NCBI RefSeq assembly: GCF_014203605.1
Contig: NZ_JACHJJ010000035.1
Span: 1-64,000 of the forward strand
Source: Thiemannella venezuelensis
Lineage (GTDB): Bacteria; Actinomycetota; Actinomycetes; Streptosporangiales; Streptosporangiaceae
Length of the DNA: 64,000 nt
Reading direction: 5' to 3'
A program made the position numbers and the translations under genes. Under the pieces are notes generated by a model that saw only the letters and a program-made list of their open reading frames with translations, was not told where the DNA came from and searched no databases. Shown piece by piece: positions 42,653 through 51,083 of the stretch (the stretch's first letter is position 1; each line of letters begins with the position of its first letter).

Positions 42653-43545
42653 CGCGTCTCTCCTTCCGCGACCAGCCGGATGTCGAACCCGGCTTCCAGG
42701 AACGGGCCTTCCATCGCGAACCGGGCCCTCTTGCCGGCGTCGGCGCACGGCCGGAAGGGGGCGACGAGCGCGTCCTTCACCGCGAAGGCGGCGTCGGAGT
42801 CGAGATAGGGGTCACCGGCGGCGAACAGGTGCGTGGTGAGCGGCCGGTGCCCGTCCGCTTCGACCCGCAGGTGGATGTGGGCGGGCCGCATGGGGTGGCG
42901 GCCCAGCGCCCGCAGCAGCTCGCCCACCGGGCCGTCGGTGGGCACCGGGTAGCTGCTCGGCCTGACCGTGCGGAACCAGTAGGAGCCGTCGTCGCCCGTG
43001 GTGAGCAGGGCCCGCAGGTTGCCCTCCGGCTGCTCGTCGTCCTGGCTGTCGTACAGGCCGGTGTCGTCGGCCTGCCAGATGTCGAGCACGGCGCCGGGGA
43101 CGGGCCGTCCGTCGCAGTCGGTGACCCGGCCGTGCACGACGGCGGCCTCGCCCCGCGCGCGTTCGGGCCCCTCGGCGATCCACGCGCCCATCGGGCGGGG
43201 CGGCGCGGGAGAGTGGAAGGGGCCCTCGACCGAGCTGGGGGTCATGGTCGGCGGGCCGACGTGGTTGACCTCGTCGACGGCCGAGGTCAGGCCGAGCATG
43301 TCGGCGAGCAGGATGAACTCGTTGCGCCTGTCGGTGCAGGCGTGCCCGGTGCGGACCAGGAAGTCCATGGCGCGCAGCCATTCGGCCTCCGTGGGCCTGG
43401 TCTCGCGGACGAAGGCGTGCAGGTGCGTGACGATTCCGGCGATCAGCTCGCGGAGCCGTTCGTCCTCACCGCGGAGGGAGTCGAGCACCTGGGCCGTCAG
43501 CGCGTCGGGCCGGTCGGGCACGGGTCCGGTGGTGGCCGGTTTCAT
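42649..43545 (-). CDS. Intradiol ring-cleavage dioxygenase (hydroxyquinol 1,2-dioxygenase-like)
   Basis: This 298-residue non-heme Fe(III) enzyme has an N-terminal dimer domain (about 20-100) and the catalytic domain with SSVEGPFHSP, then GAVLDIWQADDTGLYDSQ. The iron ligands are the Tyr in GLYDS and SSYPVP and His pair in PAHIHLRVEADGH. Hydroxyquinol dioxygenases give maleylacetate; catechol 1,2-dioxygenases give muconate. The FAH partner is unusual for either. It is the first gene of a three-gene operon divergent from IclR. Confidence 0.9.
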   Translation of the reverse strand: MKPATTGPVPDRPDALTAQVLDSLRGEDERLRELIAGIVTHLHAFVRETRPTEAEWLRAMDFLVRTGHACTDRRNEFILLADMLGLTSAVDEVNHVGPPTMTPSSVEGPFHSPAPPRPMGAWIAEGPERARGEAAVVHGRVTDCDGRPVPGAVLDIWQADDTGLYDSQDDEQPEGNLRALLTTGDDGSYWFRTVRPSSYPVPTDGPVGELLRALGRHPMRPAHIHLRVEADGHRPLTTHLFAAGDPYLDSDAAFAVKDALVAPFRPCADAGKRARFAMEGPFLEAGFDIRLVAEGETR

Positions 43546-43642
43546 GGGGCGGTGGCTCCTCGTCAGGGGTTTCGGGGGAAGGCCTCGGTGGCGCCGCCCG
43601 GGGCGGCGGAGGCCGGGTGCGCATCGAGTCGATCGTCCACGT

Positions 43643-43661
43643 GACGGGCATCACGCCCGTC
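43643..43661. promoter_or_regulatory. IclR operator palindrome
   Basis: GACGGGC (43643-43649) and GCCCGTC (43655-43661) are exact reverse complements with an ATCAC spacer. The site is between the divergent dioxygenase (43545) and IclR (43813) starts. The rest of the 267-bp intergenic region shows no gene. Confidence 0.6.
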
Positions 43662-43812
43662 GACCGGCAAAAATAGGGCGCTGGAAACGCCGGCACCAGG
43701 CGGGATTCCATTGAACGGCATACGCTCGCCGTTCCGGCGCCGCCCCTTCCGAGCGCGTCGTACGGCCGCCGCAGGGGACGCCGCGGGTCACGCCGTAGGG
43801 CACACTGCACAG

Positions 43813-44643
43813 GTGACGAACGCCGCCGGTGCCTCCCCCGCGCCCCGGGGCCGCCGGCCGGCGCATGGCGAGCCCGTGGTCGACCGGGCTTTCGCCCTGC
43901 TCGCCGCCTTCACCGCGGCCCGCCGCTCCATGACCCTGGCCGAGCTGAGCCGGGCCAGCGGCCAGCCGCCGAGCACGGCCCTGCGGCTGGCCCGGCGCCT
44001 GGTGCAGTTGGGCGCGCTGGAGCGCGACGCCGACGGCCGGTACGTGATCGGCCTGCGGCTGTGGGAGATGGCCTCGCTCGCCCCCCGGGGGCACGGGCTG
44101 CGCGAGGCGGCCCTGCCGTACATGGAGGACCTCCACGAGGCGACCCACCAGCACGTCCTGCTCGCGGTACGGGACGGCGCGGAGGCGCTGCTCGTCGAGC
44201 GGCTGTCCGCCCGTGCCGCCGTCAACGTGCTCTACCGCGTCGGCGGGCGGCTGCCCCTGCACTCCACCGGCGTCGGCCTGGTGCTGCTGGCTCACGCGGA
44301 GGCGCAGTTCCAGGACCAGGTCCTGGACCGGCCGCTGGTGCACGAGCCCGAAGGCGTCCCCGTCTCCCCCACCGCCCTCCGGCGGGCCCTCGCGGAGGTG
44401 CGCAGGACGGGACTGGCGGTCGTCGAGCGGTCGGAACCGGGCCCGCTGGTCGCCGTGGCCGCGCCGGTCCGGGGCGGGGACGACCGTGTCGTGGCGGCTC
44501 TGTCTGTCGTCGTACCGGCCGGCGGCGCCGAGGCCCGGACGCTGTCCCCCGCGCTGCTCGCCACGGCCCGGGCGCTGTCCCGGAGCCTGGGCTCCCCGCG
44601 TTCCGCCGCGGCCTCCGGCGGCCGGCCGGTCCCTCGCCCGTAG
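43813..44643 (+). CDS. IclR-family regulator
   Basis: This 276-residue regulator has an N-terminal HTH (RSMTLAELSRASGQPPSTAL, then RLVQLGALERDADGRYVIG) and an IclR effector domain with LPLHSTGVGLVLLAHAE. The GTG at 43813 starts VTNAAGAS; the longer frame to 43711 would enter the operator region. It faces the aromatic operon and is the probable regulator of it. Confidence 0.92.
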   Translation: MTNAAGASPAPRGRRPAHGEPVVDRAFALLAAFTAARRSMTLAELSRASGQPPSTALRLARRLVQLGALERDADGRYVIGLRLWEMASLAPRGHGLREAALPYMEDLHEATHQHVLLAVRDGAEALLVERLSARAAVNVLYRVGGRLPLHSTGVGLVLLAHAEAQFQDQVLDRPLVHEPEGVPVSPTALRRALAEVRRTGLAVVERSEPGPLVAVAAPVRGGDDRVVAALSVVVPAGGAEARTLSPALLATARALSRSLGSPRSAAASGGRPVPRP

Positions 44644-44668
44644 CCGGCGCCCCGCCCGGTGCGGGAGG

Positions 44669-46144
44669 TCAGTCGCCCCGGGCGGGAGACAAGCGCGCCC
44701 GCCAGCCGCCGGGCAGCTCCACGTGGTGCCAGCCGTCGGCGTACCGGGGCGGCGTGGCGCCCCGGTAGACCAGCAGCACCAGTTCCCCGGCCTCGACGGC
44801 CCGCCGTACCGGGGCGGGTGGCCGGCGGTGGAAACCGCGGGCGAGTCCCCGCGAGCGGCAGCCCAGCAGGTAGCCGATCTGGACGCCCGACTGCCCGTAG
44901 ACCATGCACGGTCCCCGCACGCCCATCCGGCGCAGTTCCTCCGTGGCCAGGCGCACCCGCTCCCGGTCCTCGTAGGCGTTGGCGGACATGTGGTACGCGT
45001 AGCCGCCCTGGAGGACGAGGTGGGCCAGCAGGCCCGCGGCCGCGAACACCGCCGCGGCACGGCGCGCCGGCGGCCGGCCCCGCCGCGTCAGCGCGATCAT
45101 GCCCGCGGCGACCGGGAGGGCGAGCAGGGCGTAGACCGGCATGAGGAAGCGCGGGGCGGCGTAACCCACGTAGAACAGGTACGGCGCCGCGGTCGCCGAC
45201 GCGACCGCCGCCGCCAGCAGCAGCGGCCCCGGGCTGCGCCGCTCCCGCTCCCGCCAGGCCGCGTGCAGGCCGACCGCGGCCATCAGCGGGATCGCCAGCC
45301 ACCAGACCAGCGCCGGCGGGGAGACGTCCCCGCAGTCGGTGCCCCACCGGCACAGCGACGGGCCGTCCAGCGCGCGGGCGTGCTCGACGAGGGAGAAGGC
45401 CAGGCCGGTCAGGTTGGCCTCCTCCGCGCCGTGCATCCGGGCGGCGACGCCGCCGTACCTCAGCTCCGCCTCGATCAGCCACTCCCCCCAGCCGACGGCC
45501 GTCCCGGCGGCGAGCGCCGCCAGAGCCCGCAGGCGGCGCGGGCGGGACACGAGCGCCGCGACCGCCAGGGGCGCCGCGATGACCAGGGCGTCCGAGGGAC
45601 GGATCAGCGACACGGCGGCCATCGTCCCGCCCAGGCCCGCGAGCGCCGCCCGGCTCCGGCGGGGCAGGCACAGCAGGCCGGCGGCGGCGACCGCGCCGAG
45701 CGCCACGTACAGGTTGGGCATGGCCTCGTTGCCGTAGAACAGCGACAGCCAGCAGCCCGCGAACAGCAGCGCGGCCAGCGGGGCCGTGTACCCGGGGCGC
45801 ACACGGGTCCAGATCAGGAAGGCGCCGAACAGCGCGAGCGAGGAGGTCGCGGTGAGGTAGAGGCGCAGGACGGTCACCGAGTCGGTCAGCGCGGTCACCG
45901 GCGCGACCAGCAGGGGCATCCCCTGGGCGCGGGGCGCGCTGAACTCGGCGGGCGGAGCGTGCCCGGAGAACTGGCTGGCGTAGATCGCCTCGTCCCAGCC
46001 GATCCCCATGCCCGCGGAGACGATCACCAGTTGCGCCGCCGCGTACAGCGCGGCGACCAACCCGAGCAGGGCGGCCGGCCGGACGGGCGGGCGCCGCGGG
46101 GCCCGCGACGGGGTGGGCGTCACCCGGGGAAGGGTGCTCGTCAT
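44669..46144 (-). CDS. Polytopic membrane glycosyltransferase-like protein
   Basis: This 491-residue protein has about ten TM helices and an N-terminal Pro/Arg-rich cytoplasmic segment. The loop GIGWDEAIYASQFSGHAPPA, right after TM1, is the place where GT-C enzymes (ArnT/PMT-like) hold their catalytic Asp/Glu. A C-terminal soluble part of about 80 residues follows the helices. This supports a lipid-linked-sugar-using GT-C enzyme of GT39/GT83 type. The acceptor is unknown. Confidence 0.65.
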   Translation of the reverse strand: MTSTLPRVTPTPSRAPRRPPVRPAALLGLVAALYAAAQLVIVSAGMGIGWDEAIYASQFSGHAPPAEFSAPRAQGMPLLVAPVTALTDSVTVLRLYLTATSSLALFGAFLIWTRVRPGYTAPLAALLFAGCWLSLFYGNEAMPNLYVALGAVAAAGLLCLPRRSRAALAGLGGTMAAVSLIRPSDALVIAAPLAVAALVSRPRRLRALAALAAGTAVGWGEWLIEAELRYGGVAARMHGAEEANLTGLAFSLVEHARALDGPSLCRWGTDCGDVSPPALVWWLAIPLMAAVGLHAAWRERERRSPGPLLLAAAVASATAAPYLFYVGYAAPRFLMPVYALLALPVAAGMIALTRRGRPPARRAAAVFAAAGLLAHLVLQGGYAYHMSANAYEDRERVRLATEELRRMGVRGPCMVYGQSGVQIGYLLGCRSRGLARGFHRRPPAPVRRAVEAGELVLLVYRGATPPRYADGWHHVELPGGWRARLSPARGD

Positions 46145-46358
46145 CGGAGCCCACCCGGTCCGTGCCGCCGGACGGCCGTCGGGAAGGTCGTCATGTCCGG
46201 TGCCTCTCCTGGTCGCTGTGGGATGACCACCGCGACGGCACCGCGGCGAGGCGGAGCGACGGGGAGAGCGGCGAAAGCTGCGATACCCGGCCGGGCCGGG
46301 CCGTACGCGCCGCCCGCGTCAAGGTTCGGGAAACCGGGAGCCTCTCACCTGCGAAAAC
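46145..46358. other. Non-coding spacer
   Basis: No convincing gene or RNA is visible. The region is strongly GC-rich and lies between the glycosyltransferase start and the terminator of the coiled-coil gene, so it should contain the glycosyltransferase promoter. Confidence 0.4.
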
Positions 46359-46400
46359 GCAGAGGCCCGGGCCCCGGCGTTCCGGGGACCGGGCCTCTGC
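46359..46400 (-). terminator. Terminator of the coiled-coil gene
   Basis: A 12-bp outer stem (GCAGAGGCCCGG with CCGGGCCTCTGC) and a 6-bp inner stem (CCCCGG with CCGGGG), split by one mismatch, form a strong hairpin. Read on the minus strand, the stem is followed by GTTTTCGC. Confidence 0.8.
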
Positions 46401-46468
46401 CGCGTCTCGGCCGGTCGGGGGGACACGGCTCACGTGCCGGTCGGCCGTGTCCCCCGCGATCGGCCGTC

Positions 46469-46942
46469 CTACGAGGCGGCCTTCTCCGGCAACCGTTCCA
46501 GGATCGCCTGGAACATCGCCGTGTTGGACTCGGCCAGGGCGTCGAGCCGGGTGCTCATCTCGTCGATCCGGGCGCTCAGCCCGTCGACCCGGGTGCTCAG
46601 CCCGTCGATCCTGCCGGACAGGCGGTTGTCGAGCTCGTTGACCCGGCCGGACAGTTCATCGATCCGGCCGGACAGACGCTCGTCGAGCTCGTCGATCCGG
46701 ACCTCCATCCGGTCCAGCCGGCCGGTGAAGGCGACCATGTGGTCTCTCAGGAAGCCGACCTCGTTCCTGGTCTCCCGAGCCGTCGTCTCCACGCGCACGA
46801 GCCGCTTGTGGATCTCCTCGATCCTCTCGTAGGCAGGGCTCACCGCCTCGATGGTGCGGTCGACCCCCCGTCTGGCGCATCGGGCGTTGAGTTCCACGAG
46901 ACCTTCTTCCAGAGACGAGACCCGCTCTTCAAGGGTGAGCAC
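46469..46942 (-). CDS. Coiled-coil protein with heptad repeats
   Basis: This 157-residue protein is almost entirely predicted long helix. From about residue 75 to 140 there is a regular seven-residue repeat of the type RIDELDE / RLSGRID / ELSGRVN / ELDNRLS, with I, V, L at core positions. An N-terminal helix (1-20) and a charged middle (HKRLVRVETTARETRNEV) complete it. There is no TM or enzymatic motif. It may be a trimeric or dimeric spacer or partner protein; no function is recognised. The gene stands alone and ends at a strong terminator. Confidence 0.7.
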   Translation of the reverse strand: MLTLEERVSSLEEGLVELNARCARRGVDRTIEAVSPAYERIEEIHKRLVRVETTARETRNEVGFLRDHMVAFTGRLDRMEVRIDELDERLSGRIDELSGRVNELDNRLSGRIDGLSTRVDGLSARIDEMSTRLDALAESNTAMFQAILERLPEKAAS

Positions 46943-47174
46943 GAAAACTTCCTCCGAATGTGTCGTTCAGCGTAGCCGGGCCACGCTGGTGAGGAGGGGA
47001 CTGGGGAGGTCCTCACCGGAAGCATCTTGGAGGAACGGCAGGCTTCATCTGGGAGAACCCGAAACATGGCGTCCGCGCTCCCCCGGCCCGATAGAGGAAT
47101 TCCCCTCTCCTTGGAGCAGATCTCCAGCCGATGCGAAGAAAACTCACACGATCGCTTCCGGTAAAAGCAGGAAA

Positions 47175-47208
47175 TCCCGATCACTAAAAATAGTGTGAAT
47201 TATCGGGA
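47175..47208 (-). terminator. Hairpin at the end of the enoyl-CoA hydratase gene
   Basis: TCCCGAT (47175-47181) pairs with ATCGGGA (47202-47208), and CACTA (47182-47186) pairs with TAGTG (47191-47195) around an AAAA loop, with a 6-nt bulge. The structure overlaps the stop codon. Its AT content stands out, and T-runs occur on the minus strand. Confidence 0.5.
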
Positions 47209-47964
47209 CCAGGGGAAATCCGGCGGGCGGCGCTCCAGGAAGGCGGCGACGCCCTCGGCGAGTTCGTCGGCCGACTCCGCCTGCCAGCGCCGGAAGCGGG
47301 CCTCGTCGGCGCGGCCGTCCACGATCTCCTTGCTGGCCGCCAGGGTGAGCTGGGAGCGCGAGGCCATCGTGCGGGCCAGGCCGTACACCCGCTCCGCGAG
47401 CACCTCGGGCGGCAGCACCTCGTCCACCAGGCCGATGCGCAGGGCGTGCGCGGCGTCGATCTGGTCGGCGGAGTAGAGCAGGAGCTTGGCGGCCGACGGG
47501 CCGACGTGCCGGACCAGGCGGCGGGTGGAGGGGAGCGGGTAGACGATGCCGAGCTTGGCGGGGGTGATGGCGAAGCGGGCGCCGACGGCGGCCAGGCGCA
47601 GGTCGCAGGCGAGCGCGAGCTGGCAGCCCCCGCCCACGCAGAAGCCCTCGATCATCGCGATCACCGGCTTGGGGAAGTCCGCCAGCGCCCGTTCGGCGGT
47701 GACGGTCGCCCCGGTGCCGTCGCCGTCCTCGGCGAGGCCGGCGATCTCCGAGATGTCCGCACCGGCGCAGAAGGTCCCGCCCGCGCCGGTGAGCACGAGC
47801 ACCCGCACGTCCGGATCGGCCGCCAGCGGCGCCAGGATGCCGGGCAGCGCCCGCCACATGCCCGCGCTCATCGCGTTGCGCTTGTCCGGGCGGTCGATCC
47901 GCAGCGTGGCGACGTGCTCGGCACGGTCGCCGGTGGACAGCGCGAAACCCTCGGAGATCTGCAC
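47200..47964 (-). CDS. Enoyl-CoA hydratase/isomerase-family protein
   Basis: This 254-residue crotonase-fold enzyme has the oxyanion-hole segments GTFCAGADISEIAG and EGFCVGGGCQLALACDLR. In AGADISEI the usual first catalytic Glu region is conserved; the second Glu (canonical GxxPE/D) is in a LGIVYPLPST variant, so the reaction may differ from simple hydration. The GTG at 47964 starts VQISEGF. It stands alone between two intergenic stretches. Confidence 0.88.
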   Translation of the reverse strand: MQISEGFALSTGDRAEHVATLRIDRPDKRNAMSAGMWRALPGILAPLAADPDVRVLVLTGAGGTFCAGADISEIAGLAEDGDGTGATVTAERALADFPKPVIAMIEGFCVGGGCQLALACDLRLAAVGARFAITPAKLGIVYPLPSTRRLVRHVGPSAAKLLLYSADQIDAAHALRIGLVDEVLPPEVLAERVYGLARTMASRSQLTLAASKEIVDGRADEARFRRWQAESADELAEGVAAFLERRPPDFPWSR

Positions 47965-48076
47965 GGGATAGATTCTCCCGGCCCACGTCTGCGATCATGA
48001 TCCGGGCCCCGCGGTCTCCGCGAGCGGAGACCGGGCAGGTCCCCCGCGGTCCTTCGGTGAGAGGTCAGGAGATCCC

Positions 48077-49837
48077 GTGCCCCCATCCCCCGCCGCGCGC
48101 AGGACGCGGCCGATCCGCCCGCTCGGGCGGCTGAGCCCGGCCGAGCGGCGCCTGTGGGACGCCTACCCGTCGGGCGTGTGGGTGGATCTGCGGACCGGCG
48201 ACACCGCGGCCGACGACCCGGCGTGCGGGGCGGCGTGGGGTCCCGAGCGCACGGTCCGGGCGGAGGTCCTGGTGGCGCTGCTGCTCGGGGCACGGGAGGC
48301 GGAGCCGGGCAAGACTCCCGGCCTGCGGCTGGCCGGGGCCCACGTCACCGGGGACCTGGACCTGTCCGACGCCGCCGTCGGGGCCAAGCTCCATCTGCTC
48401 AACTGCCACCTGTCGGGGGTGGTCGACCTCAGCGACGCGAGCACCCGGGGGCTGCGCTTCCGCGGCTGCGCCCTGGGCCGGGTCCGGGCGGCCCGCAGCA
48501 CCGTCGACGGGCTGCTGGAGTTCGACGGCTCCACCCTGCGCGGCCTCCGGCTGGACAACGCCCACATCACCGGCCAGCTCCGGCTCTCCAGGGCGCAGGT
48601 GAGCCCGCCCCGGGAGGGGGACAGGACGGGGACGCCCATGGAGGACATCAGGAAGCCGTACAGCGAGGCCGAGCGCCGGGAGCGCGGCCTGGACGACGGG
48701 CACCGGTGGGCGATCTGGGCCGGCGGGCTGGTCGTGGACGGCGGCGCGTTCCTGCGGGGCCTGCAGACCGTCGGCGGGCTGCGCATGGTGGGGGCGAAGT
48801 TCCACGGGGGCCTGTACCTGCAGGAGGCGTCGATCACGGCGACAGTACCCACCGCCGGGTCCACCACCGACCCCGCAACCGGGCCCACCACCGACCCCGC
48901 AACCGGGTCCACCACCGACCCCGCAACCGGGCCCACCGCCGGACCCGCGGCCGGGCCCACCGCCGGACCCGCGGCCGAACCCGCGGAGGCCCCGGCCACG
49001 CCCGCCGCCGGGCCGTACGCCGTCTACGCCGACTTCCTGGAGGCCTCGGCGGCCGAGTTCAGCGCCGGTTTCACCGCGGTGGGCACCGTACGGCTGCGCG
49101 GGGCGCGGGTCAACGGCGTGCTCTCCTTCGACCAGGCGGTGCTGAAGGCGTCCGGCCGGGCGCTGCACCTGAGCCACATGCAGGTCGAGGAGCTGATCCT
49201 CAGGCCGTCGGCGGTGGAGGGCGAGACGAGCCTCAGCTACTCGCGGGTCGGCGTGCTGATGGACCGGTTCACGTCGTATCCGGAGCACGTGCACCTCAAC
49301 GGCCTGACCTACGAGGCGCTGCGCGGCTCGTGGAGCGTCGCCGAGCGCCTGTCCTGGGTCTCCCGGGACCCCGGCGGCTACCGGCCGCAGCCGTACGAGC
49401 AACTGGCGGCCTGGTACCGGCGGATCGGCCACGAACCGGACGCCCGCCGGGTGCTGCTGGCCAAGCAGCGCGAGCACCGGGGCACGCTCAGGTCCACCGG
49501 CCGGTTCTGGGGCCGGATGCTGGACGTCGCCGTCGGGTACGGCTACCGCCCCTGGCTGGCCGGGCTCTGGGCGGTGGTGCTGCTGGCCGCCGGGACCGCG
49601 GTCTTCTCCGCCGTACCGCCGGTGAAGATCGACCCTGACGAGGTCCGGGACTTCAGCGCCTTCGTCTACACGCTGGACCTGCTGGTCCCGGTGAGCGTCT
49701 TCGAGCAGCGCGGAGCCTGGGAGCCGGCCGGGTGGACCCGGTGGCTGGCCTGGACGCTGGTGGCCTCCGGCTGGATCCTGGCCACCGCCCTGATCGCCGG
49801 TGCCGCCCGGGTGCTCCGCCCGTCGAACACCGCCTGA
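48077..49837 (+). CDS. Membrane-anchored repeat protein with a variable 24-bp-repeat linker
   Basis: This 586-residue protein contains two stretches of pentapeptide-like beta-helix sequence (GLRLAGAHVTGDLDLSDAAV, then LRLDNAHITGQLRLSRAQV, and later VRLRGARVNGVLSFDQAVL). Two TM helices (PWLAGLWAVVLLAAGTAVFS and LAWTLVASGWILATALIAG) end it. Between the beta-helix parts is a Thr/Pro/Ala/Gly linker of eight-residue repeats (TTDPATGP/S). A loop contains EQLAAWYRRIGHEPDARRVL, common in such proteins. Function is unknown. GTG 48077 is the likely start. Confidence 0.7.
   Translation: MPPSPAARRTRPIRPLGRLSPAERRLWDAYPSGVWVDLRTGDTAADDPACGAAWGPERTVRAEVLVALLLGAREAEPGKTPGLRLAGAHVTGDLDLSDAAVGAKLHLLNCHLSGVVDLSDASTRGLRFRGCALGRVRAARSTVDGLLEFDGSTLRGLRLDNAHITGQLRLSRAQVSPPREGDRTGTPMEDIRKPYSEAERRERGLDDGHRWAIWAGGLVVDGGAFLRGLQTVGGLRMVGAKFHGGLYLQEASITATVPTAGSTTDPATGPTTDPATGSTTDPATGPTAGPAAGPTAGPAAEPAEAPATPAAGPYAVYADFLEASAAEFSAGFTAVGTVRLRGARVNGVLSFDQAVLKASGRALHLSHMQVEELILRPSAVEGETSLSYSRVGVLMDRFTSYPEHVHLNGLTYEALRGSWSVAERLSWVSRDPGGYRPQPYEQLAAWYRRIGHEPDARRVLLAKQREHRGTLRSTGRFWGRMLDVAVGYGYRPWLAGLWAVVLLAAGTAVFSAVPPVKIDPDEVRDFSAFVYTLDLLVPVSVFEQRGAWEPAGWTRWLAWTLVASGWILATALIAGAARVLRPSNTA
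48857..48976. repeat. Five 24-bp tandem repeats
   Basis: Five consecutive 24-bp units occupy 48857-48880, 48881-48904, 48905-48928, 48929-48952 and 48953-48976. The first three differ from one another only at one position (T/C after GGG), and the last two are identical to each other. They encode eight-residue Thr/Pro/Ala/Gly repeats without breaking the frame. Confidence 0.9.
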
Positions 49838-49878
49838 GCCCCCTGGCCCTCCCCGCCCGGGTTCACGATGGGCGCGAT

Positions 49879-49918
49879 GTCAAGAATAATTGACCTCATG
49901 TCGACTATGCCTTACATT
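49879..49918 (+). promoter_or_regulatory. Strong sigma-70-type promoter overlapped by a palindrome
   Basis: TTGACC (49890-49895) and TACATT (49913-49918) are 17 bp apart. GTCAA (49879-49883) and TTGAC (49890-49894) form an inverted repeat with a 6-bp spacer overlapping the -35. This suits repression by the XRE regulator encoded downstream. Confidence 0.65.
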
Positions 49919-49951
49919 GGCCATGTCGGGTCCCCTATCCGTGGAGCGAAC

Positions 49952-50371
49952 GTGTCGTACGAAGAGAAGGGCGTGTGGGTCTATCTCGTGGTGAGCCTCG
50001 GCACCTACGGGGTCTACCTCGCGGTCATCCTCGGGCGGGCGGACGGCGTCCCCCTCGCCGAGGTGGCCTACGTGCCGCCGATGCTGTGGAGCATCGGCAT
50101 CGCCATGGCCGCGGCGATCGTCGGCCGCATCACGGTCGAGATCGTGAAACCCAGCGAGAGCCACCGGAGCGACCCGCGGGACAAGGACATCAACCGGTTC
50201 GGCGAGTACGTCGGCGGCGGAGCCTTCGCCATCGCCATGCTGGCGCCGTTCGGCCTGGCCGTGGCCGAGGCCGACCACTTCTGGATCGCCAACGCGATGT
50301 ACGCGGCGTTCGTCCTGTCGGCGCTCGTCGGCTCCTGCGTGAAGCTCGTCGCCTACCGCCGGGGCCTGTAG
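49952..50371 (+). CDS. Small four-TM membrane protein, partner of XRE
   Basis: This 139-residue protein from GTG 49952 (GGAGCG upstream) has four hydrophobic helices: VWVYLVVSLGTYGVYLAVIL, PPMLWSIGIAMAAAIVG, and two later ones. There is no enzymatic motif. Such proteins (DUF2178-like) are commonly encoded directly before a small XRE regulator, and here the next gene starts 2 bp later. It probably senses a membrane signal or acts with the regulator; this is an inference. Confidence 0.75.
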   Translation: MSYEEKGVWVYLVVSLGTYGVYLAVILGRADGVPLAEVAYVPPMLWSIGIAMAAAIVGRITVEIVKPSESHRSDPRDKDINRFGEYVGGGAFAIAMLAPFGLAVAEADHFWIANAMYAAFVLSALVGSCVKLVAYRRGL

Positions 50372-50373
50372 GC

Positions 50374-50598
50374 ATGGGAAAGCCCACCAAGGTCACCAAC
50401 TCGATCCGCGCCCTGCGGTTCGCGCACGGAGAGATGACGCAGGCGGAGCTCGCCGAGCGGATCGGCGTGACCCGGCAGACCGTCATCGCCATCGAGCACG
50501 GGCGCTACTCGCCCTCCCTGGAGATGGCCTTCCAGATCGCGCGGGTGTTCGGCGCCCCGCTCGACGACGTCTTCCAGTACCCCGGCACCGAGGAGTAG
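50374..50598 (+). CDS. Small XRE-family HTH regulator
   Basis: This 74-residue regulator has the HTH MTQAELAERIGVTRQTVIAI and EHGRYSPSLEMAFQIARVF, ending in the conserved LDDVFQYP. It has only the DNA-binding domain. It lies 2 bp after the membrane-protein gene and shares its promoter, so it probably autoregulates the pair through the palindrome at 49879-49894. Confidence 0.93.
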   Translation: MGKPTKVTNSIRALRFAHGEMTQAELAERIGVTRQTVIAIEHGRYSPSLEMAFQIARVFGAPLDDVFQYPGTEE

Positions 50599-50656
50599 CG
50601 CCCCGCACCGCACGGCGCGCGGCGGCCCTCCGGGAGCCCGGCCATGAGGGCCGGGC

Positions 50657-51034
50657 TCAGGAAACGGCCTCCTGAGCGGGCAGGTAGCCGGGGATGTCCT
50701 CGATGCGGCGGTAGACGGGCAGACCGCGTTCCCGGGCGATCCGCACGTCCTGGTCGGCGCCGGCGGACTCGCCGGGCAGCCGCAGCACCGCGTCGCAGTG
50801 CCGCAGCAGGCGCTCCGCGGCGGGGTACATGATCTGCCCGGCGACCGGGTCGGCCGGTCCGGTGCCGCCCGCGCCGCGCAGCACGGGCAGTGCGACCCAC
50901 TCGCCGATCATGGGCACGTGACCGCTGCGGAAGATCGGCCACGCCGCCTCCTCCAGCCGGGCCAGGTTGCGCGCCATCAGTTCCGGGTCGTCATCGGTGC
51001 CCGAGCGATAGGGGCCTGCGATCAGAATGAGCAT
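50657..51034 (-). CDS. DUF4406 / nucleoside deoxyribosyltransferase-like protein
   Basis: This 125-residue protein starts MLILIAGPYRSGTDDDPELM and has LPGESAGADQDVRIARERGL near its end. This layout is that of the DUF4406/nucleoside 2-deoxyribosyltransferase fold, where GPY and a late Glu/Asp act on nucleosides. The activity is not proven. It is divergent from the DeoR regulator, 49 bp between starts. Confidence 0.75.
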   Translation of the reverse strand: MLILIAGPYRSGTDDDPELMARNLARLEEAAWPIFRSGHVPMIGEWVALPVLRGAGGTGPADPVAGQIMYPAAERLLRHCDAVLRLPGESAGADQDVRIARERGLPVYRRIEDIPGYLPAQEAVS

Positions 51035-51083
51035 GGCACCGACCCTATCGTGCAACAATCGGAAAAAACAAGGAGAAACGTGC

